From: Oscillibacter sp. MSJ-31
GTDB lineage: Bacteria > Bacillota > Clostridia > Oscillospirales > Oscillospiraceae
NCBI RefSeq assembly: GCF_018918025.1
Contig: NZ_JAHLPT010000001.1
Location: 124,001 to 188,000, forward strand
Direction: 5' to 3'
Length of the DNA: 64,000 nt
The position numbers were made by a program, and so were the translations under genes. Under the pieces are notes generated by a model. That model was not told the DNA's origin. It worked only from the letters and a program-made list of their open reading frames with translations, and searched no databases. Shown here piece by piece: positions 53,865 through 63,747 of the stretch (within the stretch, counting starts at the first letter, position 1; each line of letters begins with the position of its first letter).

Positions 53865-54737
53865 ATGCACTACTACGGAGCCGTTTACCGTCCGCCGAGC
53901 GAGGCGTACAGCCTGATCGTGCAATGCACACTTGGGTGCAGCCACAACAAATGTGCGTTCTGCAATATGTACAAGGATAAGAAGTTCTCCATCCGTCCGG
54001 TGGAGGAGGTCCTGCGTGACGTCGCCGAGGCGCGCAGCTACGAGCGGCGCATCGAGCGCATCTTTCTCGCCGACGGCGACGCGCTGATCCTGCCGATGGA
54101 CTATCTGCTGCAGGTGCTGGACTTCATCCGCGAATACTTCCCCGAGTGTACGCGCGTTGCCGCCTATGCCACCACCAAGGCCATCGAACGCAAAACGGAC
54201 GAGGAGCTGCGCAAGCTGCGTGAGCACGGGCTGGCGCTCGTCTACATTGGTTTGGAAAGCGGCAATGAGGATCTGCTCTTGAAGTTCAACAAGGGCGTCA
54301 CCGCGGCGGAGACCGTGAAAAACGCGCTGCGCTGCAAGGCGGCTGGCATCGCCATCTCCGTCACCGCCATCAACGGCATGGCTGGGCTCAACGGCGACTG
54401 GCAGGCCCACGCCATCGACACGGCAAAGGCCGTGAGCGCGATGAAGCCGGAATTTATCGCTTTCCTGACGCTGCGCGTCTACTCCGGCACTCCCCTGCAC
54501 GATTGGATCGAGGCGGGCGAGTTTCAGATGATGGGGCCCGCCGATCTGATGCGCGAGACGCGGCTCTTCCTGGAACACATCGACTCCGAGGGCAGCGTGT
54601 TCCGCTCGAACCATGCCTCAAACTACCTTCCCCTCGGCGGCACGCTCAACCGCGACCGCGAGGCGCTGATCCAAACCATCGACGCCGCGCTGGACGGCAA
54701 GGTGCGCCTGCGCCGCGCCGTAGAGCTGGGGCTGTAA
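53865..54737 (+). CDS. radical SAM protein
   Basis: A 290-residue radical SAM enzyme. The Fe-S cluster cysteines are in CTLGCSHNKCAFCNMY (C21, C25, C30, C33; one more than the canonical three). The TIM-barrel core follows (YIGLESGNEDLLLKFNKGVT). The reaction is unknown. It is the last gene of the pot operon, 19 bases after the thioesterase with AAGGAGG, and ends at the hairpin 54761-54801. Confidence 0.88.
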   Translation: MHYYGAVYRPPSEAYSLIVQCTLGCSHNKCAFCNMYKDKKFSIRPVEEVLRDVAEARSYERRIERIFLADGDALILPMDYLLQVLDFIREYFPECTRVAAYATTKAIERKTDEELRKLREHGLALVYIGLESGNEDLLLKFNKGVTAAETVKNALRCKAAGIAISVTAINGMAGLNGDWQAHAIDTAKAVSAMKPEFIAFLTLRVYSGTPLHDWIEAGEFQMMGPADLMRETRLFLEHIDSEGSVFRSNHASNYLPLGGTLNRDREALIQTIDAALDGKVRLRRAVELGL

Positions 54738-54760
54738 CACATCTTTTGCATTGCTGCATG

Positions 54761-54801
54761 AAAAAACGCAGGGCCTGCCAAGTGCAGGTCCTGCGTTTTT
54801 T
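54761..54801. terminator. bidirectional terminator between the radical SAM gene and polC
   Basis: An 18-base arm (54761-54778) pairs with 54784-54801 with one G-U and a five-base loop; A and T runs at the ends allow function on both strands. The polC stop codon lies within its outer T-run. Confidence 0.92.
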
Positions 54802-57800
54802 ATCCGAACAGCGTGAGCTGGCTGGTGTCCGCCATGCCGGCAAACGCGCCGAGGGCGCGCAGCTGCTCGATGTGCGTCTTGGAAAGCTTGCTGCAGCACA
54901 TGGAGAATTCCTCGACCGAGATGAACTCCTTGCCCCTGCGCTTTTCCACCGTGTCCAGCGCCGCGGCCTCGCCGAGTCCGTGGACGGAGATGAACGGCGG
55001 CAGGAGGCCGCCTTCGGTGACGGTGAACTTTGTCGCGTCGGAGCGGTAGATGTCGATGGTGTCAAAGTGGAAGCCGCGGCGATAGAACTCGTAGCAGACC
55101 TCGAGCGTGGTCATCAGATCCTGCTCGACCGCCGACGCGTCCTTGTTGTTCTCGATCTCGCGGATCTTCCGCTTGACCGCGTCCAGTCCCGCGCAGCAGT
55201 ATTCCGCGTCGAACGCCTTCGCGCGCACGGTGAAGAAGGTCGCGTAGAACGCCAGCGGCTCATGCACCTTGAACCACGCGATGCGGAACGCCATCATAAC
55301 ATACGCGACCGCGTGCGCCTTCGGGAACAGATAGCCAATCTTGGCGAGCGACTCGATGTACCATTCCGGCACATCGTGCTCCTGCATCGCCTCTACCCAG
55401 CCGTCCTGAAAGCCGCCCTTTTTGACCTTGCCCTTCCGCACGGCCTCCATGATCTTGAAGCTCATCTTCGGGTCAAGCCCCATGGAAATGAGGTAGAGCA
55501 TGATGTCGTCACGGCAGCCGACCGTCTCCAGAACGCTCGCCGTGCCGCTGACGATCAGCTCGCGCGCGTTGCCGAGCCATACGTCCGTGCCGTGCGAGAA
55601 GCCGGAAAGACGCACAAGGGTATTGAAGTCCTTCGGCTGCGTGTCAATGAGCATCTGGCGCGTGAAGCGCGTGTTGAACTCGGGAATGGCGACCGCGCCG
55701 GTCGGACCGAGCAGATCGTCGTTCTCAAAGCCCAGCACCTTCGACGAGGTGAAAATGCTCATCGTATCCGGATCGTCGAGCGGGATTGTGCGCGCGTTCA
55801 CGCCGGTGAGATCCTCGAGCATACGGATCATCGTCGGGTCATCGTGGCCGAGCATATCGAGCTTGAGGAGGTTATCCTCCATGCAGTGATATTCAAAGTG
55901 CGTGGTTATGGTGTCGCTGTCCTCCGCGTCGGCAGGGTGCTGCACGGGGCAGAAATCCTCGATCTCCAGATCGTCCGGCACGACGACCAAGCCGCCGGGG
56001 TGCTGGCCCGTCGTGCGGCGCACGCCGACGCAGCCTGCCGTCAGGCGGTCGATCTCCGCCGCGCCTGACTGGATGCCGTTTTCCTCCAGATATTTCTTGA
56101 CAAAGCCGAAGGCGGTCTTTTCCGCCAGCGTGCCGATGGTGCCCGCGCGGAACACCTGCGTTTCGCCGAACATTTCGATGGCGTGGCGGTGCGCCCGCGC
56201 CTGATACTCACCCGAGAAGTTCAGGTCAATATCCGGCACCTTGCCGCCGCCGAAGCCGAGGAAGGTCTCAAACGGAATGTCAAAGCCGTCCTTGACGTAC
56301 TTCGTGCCGCATTCCGGGCAGTTCTTATCCGGCATATCCGCGCCGCAGCCGTAGCTGCCGTCGGTGATGAACTCACTGTGCCTGCACTTCGGGCAGCGGT
56401 AGTGCGGCGGGAGCGAGTTGACCTCGGTGATGCCCGACATATAGGCGACGAGCGACGAGCCGACCGACCCTCGCGAGCCGACCAGATAGCCGCACTCCAG
56501 CGAGCGCTGGACGAGCTTCTGCGCCGACATATACACCACGTCATACTTGCCGAGGATGCCGCCCAGCTCGATGTCCAAACGGTCCTTGATGAGTTTCGGC
56601 GGCTCGTCGCCGTAAAGCTTGTGCACCTTGTCCCAGACGAGGCGGTTCAGATCCTCTCGGGAATTTTCCAGGCGCGGCGGGAAGAGCTTGCCCTTGGGCA
56701 GCAGCTCAATGTTCTCGATCTGGTCCGCAATGGCGCGCGTGTTGGTCACGACCACCTCGTAGGCCTTTTCCTTGCCGAGATACTCAAATTCACGGAGCAT
56801 CTCGTCCGTTGTGCGGAAGTAGATGGGCAGCGGCGCGTTCGCGTCGGGGAATTTCTTGGAGGCCAGCAGGATATGGCGGTAGACCTCGTCCTCCGGCTCC
56901 TGAAAATGCACATCGCCGGTGGCGACGACCCGTTTGCCCAACTCCTCGCCGAGCCGGACAATGGTGCGGTTGAAATCGCGCAGCTCCTCCTCGCTCCTGG
57001 CCGCGCCCTCGCGCAGCATGAAGCGGTTATTGCAGATGGGCTGGATCTCGAGATAATCGTAGAAGGACGCGATGCGCTTGAGCTCCTCCCAGTCCTTGTG
57101 GTCCGCGACCGCACGGAACAGCTCGCCTGCCTCGCAGGCCGAGCCGATGATAAGTCCCTCGCGGTGCGCGATCAGCTCGCTTTTCGGAATGATCGGCACA
57201 CGCTTGAAATACTTGAGGTTGGAGAGTGAAATGAGCTGGTAAAGATTCTTCAGGCCCGCCTTGTTCTTTGCCAGCAGAATGATGTGCTTCGGGAAGCGGT
57301 TGGATTTGCTTCCCAGCGGGCGCAGCTTGAGCATTTCGTTGTTGATCTGCTGCAGGCGCGTCACGCCGCGCTCGGCGAGCATGGGAAAGAATTTCGTCAG
57401 CATCTGCGCGACCGGCACGGCATCGTCCGACGCGCGGTGGTGGTTGAACTGCGGCAGCTGCAAATGCTCCGCCACGATATCCAGCTTATACTTGCCCAGC
57501 CCCGGCAGCAGATTCTGCGCCAGAATGAGCGTGTCGATATAAGTCGGCTCGAACGGAATGCCGCACTTCCGGCAGCCCGCGCGGATAAAGCTGATATCGA
57601 ACTCCGCGTTGTGCGCCGCGAGCGGCGCATTTCCCGCGAAGGCGAGGAACGCCGTCAGCGCGTCCTTGAGCTTTGGCGCGCCGCGCAGCATCTCGTCCGT
57701 GATACCGGTCAGACCGATGATCTCCGGCGTCAGCCGGCGCTCGGGGTCCACAAAGGTCTGGAAGGTCTCAACGATCTCGCCGTTCCTGAGCCGCACCGCG

Positions 57801-58789
57801 CCGATCTCCGTGATGGCCTCCTGCGTGACCTTGAGGCCGGTCGTTTCAATGTCGAAGCAGACGATCTCGTCGGAAAAGCCGATGTCCTGATGCCCGTGAA
57901 TGGCGATGCGGTCGTCAATGTTGTTGACAAAATAGCCCTCGCAGCCGTAAAGTATTTTTATTTTACCCTCACCGGCGTGCCATGCATCTGGAAAGGACTG
58001 CGCCACACCGTGGTCGGTGATGGCGATGGCGGGCATCCCCCACTTGGCGGCGAGCTTGACGACGCTGCCGGTGTCGGTCAGCGCGTCCATGTTGGACATT
58101 CGCGTATGCAGGTGCAGCTCCACGCGCTTGACCTCTGCAGTGTCCATGCGCGGCTCGTGCGTGATCTCGGTCACGTCGCGCGGGTTGAGCTGCATATCGT
58201 GACCGTCGTAGGTCAGCTCCATCGTGCCCGCGACGCGCAGCCACATACCGGTCGAAACGCGGTCGCGCAGCGGCGCGACGTCCTTCTCCAGCATCCGCTT
58301 GCGCACGATGACCGAGCCCTCGTAGTCGGTCATCTCAATGAGCGCCAGCCACATACCCGGCTGGCGCAGCTCACGGAACTCGCACTTGAAGACCTTGCCC
58401 TCGACCACAACGTTTCCCGCCTTGGGGTTCAGCTCGCTCATCGGCATGGGATGCCCCTTGATCTCGCGGCCCATGATGATCTTGCCCGCGCTCGACTCCT
58501 TCCTCGCGCCGCCGCCCGCGCTCGAGGGACGCGGCTCCTGCTTGGGAAAGCCGCCCTGCGTCAGCGAGATCCGCACGCCGTTGAGCGCGAAGCGGTCCGC
58601 CAAAAGCTGCTCGAGCAGGGTGCGCTCGGAATCCGTGATCTCCTGCAGCACCGTCAGCGCAAGCGCCATCGTGCGGCTCTCCTGCTCCACGGTGACGTCG
58701 GTCACGCGGGCGTCGGTGAGCAGCACACGCAGTCCGATGGGCGGCGCAAAGCCCTCAAATAATTCAAAAAACGGTATCCTTTGTGCCAT
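54800..58789 (-). CDS. polC: DNA polymerase III PolC
   Basis: A 1329-residue PolC, the main replicative polymerase of Firmicutes. It has an OB-fold, a split PHP domain (HLHTRMSNMDALTDTGS), the inserted 3'-5' exonuclease with D313 and E315 in CFDIETTG, and the polymerase core with D853 and D855 in PDIDLNF. It is about 100 residues shorter than the Bacillus protein, with the N-terminal region reduced. It is the last gene of a long minus-strand run from frr, 15 bases after ispG. Confidence 0.97.
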   Translation of the reverse strand: MAQRIPFFELFEGFAPPIGLRVLLTDARVTDVTVEQESRTMALALTVLQEITDSERTLLEQLLADRFALNGVRISLTQGGFPKQEPRPSSAGGGARKESSAGKIIMGREIKGHPMPMSELNPKAGNVVVEGKVFKCEFRELRQPGMWLALIEMTDYEGSVIVRKRMLEKDVAPLRDRVSTGMWLRVAGTMELTYDGHDMQLNPRDVTEITHEPRMDTAEVKRVELHLHTRMSNMDALTDTGSVVKLAAKWGMPAIAITDHGVAQSFPDAWHAGEGKIKILYGCEGYFVNNIDDRIAIHGHQDIGFSDEIVCFDIETTGLKVTQEAITEIGAVRLRNGEIVETFQTFVDPERRLTPEIIGLTGITDEMLRGAPKLKDALTAFLAFAGNAPLAAHNAEFDISFIRAGCRKCGIPFEPTYIDTLILAQNLLPGLGKYKLDIVAEHLQLPQFNHHRASDDAVPVAQMLTKFFPMLAERGVTRLQQINNEMLKLRPLGSKSNRFPKHIILLAKNKAGLKNLYQLISLSNLKYFKRVPIIPKSELIAHREGLIIGSACEAGELFRAVADHKDWEELKRIASFYDYLEIQPICNNRFMLREGAARSEEELRDFNRTIVRLGEELGKRVVATGDVHFQEPEDEVYRHILLASKKFPDANAPLPIYFRTTDEMLREFEYLGKEKAYEVVVTNTRAIADQIENIELLPKGKLFPPRLENSREDLNRLVWDKVHKLYGDEPPKLIKDRLDIELGGILGKYDVVYMSAQKLVQRSLECGYLVGSRGSVGSSLVAYMSGITEVNSLPPHYRCPKCRHSEFITDGSYGCGADMPDKNCPECGTKYVKDGFDIPFETFLGFGGGKVPDIDLNFSGEYQARAHRHAIEMFGETQVFRAGTIGTLAEKTAFGFVKKYLEENGIQSGAAEIDRLTAGCVGVRRTTGQHPGGLVVVPDDLEIEDFCPVQHPADAEDSDTITTHFEYHCMEDNLLKLDMLGHDDPTMIRMLEDLTGVNARTIPLDDPDTMSIFTSSKVLGFENDDLLGPTGAVAIPEFNTRFTRQMLIDTQPKDFNTLVRLSGFSHGTDVWLGNARELIVSGTASVLETVGCRDDIMLYLISMGLDPKMSFKIMEAVRKGKVKKGGFQDGWVEAMQEHDVPEWYIESLAKIGYLFPKAHAVAYVMMAFRIAWFKVHEPLAFYATFFTVRAKAFDAEYCCAGLDAVKRKIREIENNKDASAVEQDLMTTLEVCYEFYRRGFHFDTIDIYRSDATKFTVTEGGLLPPFISVHGLGEAAALDTVEKRRGKEFISVEEFSMCCSKLSKTHIEQLRALGAFAGMADTSQLTLFG

Positions 58790-58804
58790 TTTTTCGCTTC
58801 TCTC

Positions 58805-59842
58805 TTACAGTTTCTCGATCTCTTCAAGCAGGGCGTCCAGCAGCTTTTCCTGCGCTACCTTGTACAATACCTCGCCATGACGGAAAATAAGGCCCTCGCC
58901 CTTGCCGCCCGCAATACCAATATCCGCCGCTCTTGCCTCGCCGGGGCCGTTGACCACGCACCCCATGACCGCGACGGTGATGGGCTTGTCGCAGTCCTCA
59001 AGGCGGCGCTCCAGCTCCTCGGCCAGCGGGATCATATCGTAGGCCGTGCGCCCGCAGGTCGGGCAGGAGATCAGATTCACGCCGCTTCTTCGCAGCCCGC
59101 AGGCGCGCAGGATGCGCTTGGCGGCATAGACTTCCTCCACCGGGTCGGCGGTCAGCGAAACGCGCATCGTGTCGCCGATGCCCTCGCAGAGAAGTCCGCC
59201 GATGCCGATGGCAGACTTCAGCACTCCCATCGACGGCGTACCCGCCTCGGTCACACCGAGATGCAGCGGATAGTCCACTCGTTCGTGCAGCAGCCGGTAG
59301 GCCGCCATGTTGAGCGGCACGTCGGAGCTTTTGACGGAGATGCAGATGTCCGTGAAGTCATACTTCTCCAGCAGCGCGACATGACCCAGCGCGCTCTCCA
59401 CGAGCGCCTCCGGCGTCACGCGGCCGTACTTTGCCAGCAGCTCCTTCTCCAACGAGCCGCCGTTCACGCCGATGCGAATGGGCACCTTGTGCGCGCGGCA
59501 GCAGTCCACGACCGCCTTCACGCGGTCCTCCCCGCCGATGTTGCCGGGGTTGATGCGGATCTTGTCCGCGCCGTGCTCCGCCGCGGCGATGGCAAGGCGG
59601 TAGTCAAAGTGAATGTCCGCCACGAGCGGAATATGAATGCTGTTCTTGATAATCTCGACCGCCTCCGCCGCCTCGGGCGTCGGCACGGTCACGCGCACGA
59701 TCTCGCAGCCCGCCTGCTCCAAGCGCAGGATCTGCTCGATGGTCGCGCCTGCGTCCTCGGTCTTTGTGTTGCACATCGACTGGATGGTGACCGGCGCGCC
59801 GCCGCCGACGGCCACGCCGCCGACCATGATCTGCTTCATCAC
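58805..59842 (-). CDS. ispG: 4-hydroxy-3-methylbut-2-en-1-yl diphosphate synthase IspG
   Basis: A 345-residue Fe-S enzyme of the MEP pathway. The TIM barrel is followed by the cluster domain with cysteines in SCPTCGRTAYD and GCVVNGPGEA. Length is normal for the bacterial form. It lies 13 bases after rseP, in the conserved order dxr-rseP-ispG. Confidence 0.97.
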   Translation of the reverse strand: MMKQIMVGGVAVGGGAPVTIQSMCNTKTEDAGATIEQILRLEQAGCEIVRVTVPTPEAAEAVEIIKNSIHIPLVADIHFDYRLAIAAAEHGADKIRINPGNIGGEDRVKAVVDCCRAHKVPIRIGVNGGSLEKELLAKYGRVTPEALVESALGHVALLEKYDFTDICISVKSSDVPLNMAAYRLLHERVDYPLHLGVTEAGTPSMGVLKSAIGIGGLLCEGIGDTMRVSLTADPVEEVYAAKRILRACGLRRSGVNLISCPTCGRTAYDMIPLAEELERRLEDCDKPITVAVMGCVVNGPGEARAADIGIAGGKGEGLIFRHGEVLYKVAQEKLLDALLEEIEKL

Positions 59843-59855
59843 GCTTCTTCCCTCC

Positions 59856-60941
59856 TCACAGCAGCTTCATCACATCGTGGAACGTGATGAAGAGCATCAG
59901 CGCCATCAGCAGGGCAAAGCCTGCCATGTGGATATAGTTCTCATATTTCGGCGGGATCTGACGCTTGAAGATCGCCAGCGCCAGCGTGTTGATCACGAGG
60001 AAGAACACCTTGCCGCCGTCGAGCGCCGGCAGCGGCAGCAGGTTCATCACGGCAAGGTTGACCGCGATGAGCGCACCGAAATAGAGAATGCTCTCCACCG
60101 CCGCGGCGAAGCCGTTCTGATTGTTCTTCTCGGCCTCCTCCTGCGCCTCCTCGCCCACGTCCTTGATGGTCGAGACAATGCCGACCGGCCCGCTGAGATC
60201 GTCCAGTCCTGCCGAGCCGCTCACCAGCATCATCAGGCTCATGCGTACAAGGCGCACAAAATCGAGCGTATTGTACCAGCTGTATTGCAGCCGCACGAGC
60301 GGCGTCGCTTCCACGATGCCTCCATAGGTGAAGCCGTAGCGGCGCACCTCCGCGCCGTTTTCGTCCGTATAGGTCTGCAGCGTCAGCGTGCGCTTGAGCT
60401 TCTCGCTGCCGCGCTTGACCGTCATTTCAATGGTGCCGTTTTCATCCAGATCGACCACGCCGAGCACCGTGGAAACGTCGCTTTTGAGATAGATGCGCTC
60501 GCCGTTGATGGCCCAGATCACGTCGCCGACCATGATGCCGTTTTCGCCCTGCTGGGGAAATGCCGGGTCAAGCTCGACGATCTCCGCCGTATAGAAGCCC
60601 TGGGCGCCCGCGTACAGGCAGAGCATGATGACAAAGCCGGTCAGAAAATTCATCGCCGCGCCTGCGACGAAGATCAGCAGCTTCTTCCAAAAGCCCTGCT
60701 TCTCCAGCGCGCGCGGGTCGTCGCTTTCCTCGTCCTCGCCCTCCATCGCGCAAAAGCCGCCGATGGGCAGAAGGCGCAGCGAATATTCCGTTTCGCCCTT
60801 TGTCGTGTGGAAGATGGCCGGGCCCATGCCGATGGAAAACTCGTTCACACGCACGCCGCAGGCCTTTGCGGCAAGAAAATGTCCGAGCTCATGCACGGCA
60901 ATGAGCACGCCGAAGATCAAAATGGCAGCGATGATATACAT
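59856..60941 (-). CDS. rseP: RIP zinc metalloprotease RseP (RasP)
   Basis: A 361-residue intramembrane protease. The zinc motif HELGH is at 17-21 in the first membrane helix, a PDZ domain lies in the middle (GENGIMVGDVIWAINGERI), and the third ligand motif NLLPLPALDGG is near the C-terminus. It cleaves membrane-bound anti-sigma factors or signal peptides in relatives. It lies 24 bases after dxr. Confidence 0.97.
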   Translation of the reverse strand: MYIIAAILIFGVLIAVHELGHFLAAKACGVRVNEFSIGMGPAIFHTTKGETEYSLRLLPIGGFCAMEGEDEESDDPRALEKQGFWKKLLIFVAGAAMNFLTGFVIMLCLYAGAQGFYTAEIVELDPAFPQQGENGIMVGDVIWAINGERIYLKSDVSTVLGVVDLDENGTIEMTVKRGSEKLKRTLTLQTYTDENGAEVRRYGFTYGGIVEATPLVRLQYSWYNTLDFVRLVRMSLMMLVSGSAGLDDLSGPVGIVSTIKDVGEEAQEEAEKNNQNGFAAAVESILYFGALIAVNLAVMNLLPLPALDGGKVFFLVINTLALAIFKRQIPPKYENYIHMAGFALLMALMLFITFHDVMKLL

Positions 60942-60965
60942 GAAATAACTCCTTATGGAACTTGC

Positions 60966-62114
60966 TTATTGGATGTGCGCGCGTACCGCTTCGCGCGCCG
61001 CGTGATCCGCCGCGAGGATCTCCTCCAGCGTCGGCGCGGAGACCTGCTCCACCGTTCCCAGTGCCGCTTCCACCAGCGCAGGAATGTCGTTGAAGCCCAC
61101 CGCGTCCCGCAAAAACGCACCGACTGCCTCCTCATTTGCACCGTTGAGGATGGCGCAGGCTGTTCCGCCGACCGCGGCGCATTGACGCGCGAGCTTCAGG
61201 CAGCGGAACGTCTCCTCATCGGGCGCGGCAAAGGTCAGCGGCGGACAGGAGAGCAGGTCGAGCGTCCGGTCCGGCGTTTCCGCACGATAGGGATAGGTCA
61301 TCGCGTAGCGGATGGGCAGCTTCATGTCGGGCGTACCGAGCTGCGCGAGCATTGCGCCGTCGCGGTACTCCACCAGCGAGTGGATGATGCTCTGGCGGTG
61401 GATGATGGCATCCACCTGCCGCAGCGGCAGACGGTAGAGCCGCATGGCCTCGATGATCTCAAGGCCCTTGTTCATCAGCGTCGCGGAATCGACGGTGATC
61501 TTCGCGCCCATCGTCCAGTTGGGGTGACGAAGCGCGTCGGCGCGCGTCTTGCCCGCAAGCTGCTCACGGGTAAGACCGTAGAACGGCCCGCCCGAGCAGG
61601 TCAGGATCAATCGCTTGATCTCGCTGCGGTCACGGCAGCCCTGCACACACTGAAAAATCGCGCTGTGCTCGCTGTCCACCGGCACGATCTCCGCGCCGAA
61701 CTTCTCCGCCGCGTCCATCACGAGCGTGCCCGCGCACACCAGCGTCTCCTTGTTGGCCAGCGCGATGCGCTTGCCCTGTTCGATGGCGGCAAGCGTGGGC
61801 TTCAGACCGATCATGCCGACCACGGCGGTCACCACCGTGTCGGCGTCCTCCGCGGTCGCGGCGGCGAGCAGGCCCTCCATACCGGAGAGCACCTGCGTTT
61901 TCGTGTCCCGCAGGCGCTCGCGCAGCTCGGCAGCCGCCGCTTTGTCATAAAGCACGGCAAGACGCGGGCAAAACTCCCGCGCCTGCTGTTCGATGAGATC
62001 AACGCTCGAATTAGCGGTCAGCGCCGCGACGGTCAGCCCCAGCTCCCGCGCGACCTCCAGCGTCTGGCGGCCGATGGAGCCGGTCGAGCCGAGTAAAGCA
62101 ATACTCCTTGTCAT
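60966..62114 (-). CDS. dxr: 1-deoxy-D-xylulose 5-phosphate reductoisomerase
   Basis: A 382-residue MEP-pathway enzyme: the NADPH motif GSTGSIGRQTLEV at the N-terminus, ALANKETLV and the metal-site segment PVDSEHSAIFQC. It overlaps cdsA by 4 bases. Confidence 0.97.
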   Translation of the reverse strand: MTRSIALLGSTGSIGRQTLEVARELGLTVAALTANSSVDLIEQQAREFCPRLAVLYDKAAAAELRERLRDTKTQVLSGMEGLLAAATAEDADTVVTAVVGMIGLKPTLAAIEQGKRIALANKETLVCAGTLVMDAAEKFGAEIVPVDSEHSAIFQCVQGCRDRSEIKRLILTCSGGPFYGLTREQLAGKTRADALRHPNWTMGAKITVDSATLMNKGLEIIEAMRLYRLPLRQVDAIIHRQSIIHSLVEYRDGAMLAQLGTPDMKLPIRYAMTYPYRAETPDRTLDLLSCPPLTFAAPDEETFRCLKLARQCAAVGGTACAILNGANEEAVGAFLRDAVGFNDIPALVEAALGTVEQVSAPTLEEILAADHAAREAVRAHIQ

Positions 62115-62968
62115 ATCGCGCCAGTCCCCACAAAAAGATATACGATGGGTGCAATGAAGAGCGTAGAGTCAAAGCGGTCGAGCATACCGCCATGCGTGAG
62201 GAAAAGATGGCTGTAGTCTTTGATGCCTGCCTCACGCTTGATGAGCGACAGGGAAAGGTCGCCGAGCTGGCCGAAAAGGTTGGCGCCCGCGCCGACCTTG
62301 ACCAGCTCCAGATAGTCCGGCGCATAACCGAGCCATCTCTGTCCGATGAAGCCGAGCAGCAGCATACCGAGCGCGCTGCCGATAGGGCCGCCGATGCCGC
62401 CCGCCCAGGTCTTGTGCGGGCTGACGTGGGGCGCCATCTTGCGCTTGCCGAACCACATGCCGAAGCCCATCGAGAGCGAATCGCCCGCGAAAGCGATAAA
62501 AAACGGCGCAAGCACATAGAGTTTGCCGTACTCCGGCACGCAGCGCAGGAGCAGGATGCAGCTGTACATCGTCGGCAGCACGGCACCCGCGACGATGCCC
62601 GTCGCCACATCGGTGAAGGGCAGATCGTTTCCTTTCCCATAGCGGGCAACGGCCTCATAAAACAGGAACATCACCAGCACCCACGGCAGGATCAGACACT
62701 TGTCAAACGGTGCGCCGCCGCGCAGCGGAACGGTGACCTCGTACCATTTGCGCACATCATAGATCACCCAGACCTGTGCCACTGCGCAGAGGATCGTCAC
62801 GGCATAGACCGCTTTGCCGATATTTTTCCCCGCCACGTGCAGCAGCTCATAGGCCGCAACGCCGGAAATGGCGCAGACCAGCAGCGTCGTCGCCCACTGT
62901 GGGCAAGCCAGCAGGACCAGCAGCAGCAAAGGCAGGCCAACTATGGCCACAAGCCATCTTTGTTTCAT
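62111..62968 (-). CDS. cdsA: phosphatidate cytidylyltransferase CdsA
   Basis: A 285-residue polytopic membrane enzyme making CDP-diacylglycerol. The C-terminal signature is SLIKREAGIKDYSHLFLTHGGMLDRFDS; the usual PGHGG is LTHGG here, with the DRxD aspartates kept. It lies 29 bases after uppS. Confidence 0.95.
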   Translation of the reverse strand: MKQRWLVAIVGLPLLLLVLLACPQWATTLLVCAISGVAAYELLHVAGKNIGKAVYAVTILCAVAQVWVIYDVRKWYEVTVPLRGGAPFDKCLILPWVLVMFLFYEAVARYGKGNDLPFTDVATGIVAGAVLPTMYSCILLLRCVPEYGKLYVLAPFFIAFAGDSLSMGFGMWFGKRKMAPHVSPHKTWAGGIGGPIGSALGMLLLGFIGQRWLGYAPDYLELVKVGAGANLFGQLGDLSLSLIKREAGIKDYSHLFLTHGGMLDRFDSTLFIAPIVYLFVGTGAI

Positions 62969-62997
62969 AGTGTTTCCCCTTTCGGGCTGTTTTTCTC

Positions 62998-63747
62998 TTA
63001 CGGCTTCACGCCGCCGAAGCGCCGCTCCCGGTGCTGATAGGCGATAAGCGCCTTGTCAAACTCCCGCTCGTCAAAGTCGGGCCAGAGCGTATCGCAGAAG
63101 TAAAACTCGCTGTACGCGCACTGCCAGAGAAGATAGTTGCTGATGCGCTTCTCTCCGCCCGGACGAATGAGCAGCTCGGGGTCGGGCAGGCCATTGGAAT
63201 AGAGATACTGCGAGAACATCTCCTCCGTCAGCGCGTCGCTCCGCTTCTCCCCCGCCGCGCAGTCGCGCGCGAAGGCGCGGGCCGCGTGGACGATCTCGTC
63301 CCGCCCGCCGTAGTTGAGGCAGACGTTCGCCTGAAAGCCCTCGATGCGCGCGGAAATTTCATTCGTTTCCCGGATCAGCTCCTTGAGGTCGTCGTCCAGC
63401 ACGCTCAGGTCGCCGAGAAAGCGCAGGCGGTTGCCGTCGCGCTCCATCGTGTCGATGCACTCGTGGAGATAACGGCGCAGAAGCTGCATGATGCCGTCGA
63501 TCTCCTCGGGCGGGCGCTTCCAGTTTTCCGTGGAAAAGGCATAGACCGTCAGGTAGTCGATGCCGAGCTTCTTGCAGTAGGTACCGAGACGGCGGAAGCT
63601 CTCCGCGCCCGCCTTGTGGCCCGCCGAGCGCGGAAGCCCGCGCTTCTGCGCCCAGCGTCCGTTGCCGTCCATGATGACGGCAACATGACGAGGCAGGCTG
63701 TTTTTGTCAACCTGCCCCGTGAGCTGTCTTTTGGTGAAAAGTCCCAT
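62998..63747 (-). CDS. uppS: undecaprenyl diphosphate synthase
   Basis: A 249-residue cis-prenyltransferase making the C55 carrier of wall synthesis. It has the catalytic motif VAVIMDGNGRWA (about residues 22-33) and the C-terminal DPELLIRPGGEKRISN and DTLWPDF segments. The ATG at 63745-63747 overlaps the frr stop by one base. Confidence 0.97.
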   Translation of the reverse strand: MGLFTKRQLTGQVDKNSLPRHVAVIMDGNGRWAQKRGLPRSAGHKAGAESFRRLGTYCKKLGIDYLTVYAFSTENWKRPPEEIDGIMQLLRRYLHECIDTMERDGNRLRFLGDLSVLDDDLKELIRETNEISARIEGFQANVCLNYGGRDEIVHAARAFARDCAAGEKRSDALTEEMFSQYLYSNGLPDPELLIRPGGEKRISNYLLWQCAYSEFYFCDTLWPDFDEREFDKALIAYQHRERRFGGVKP

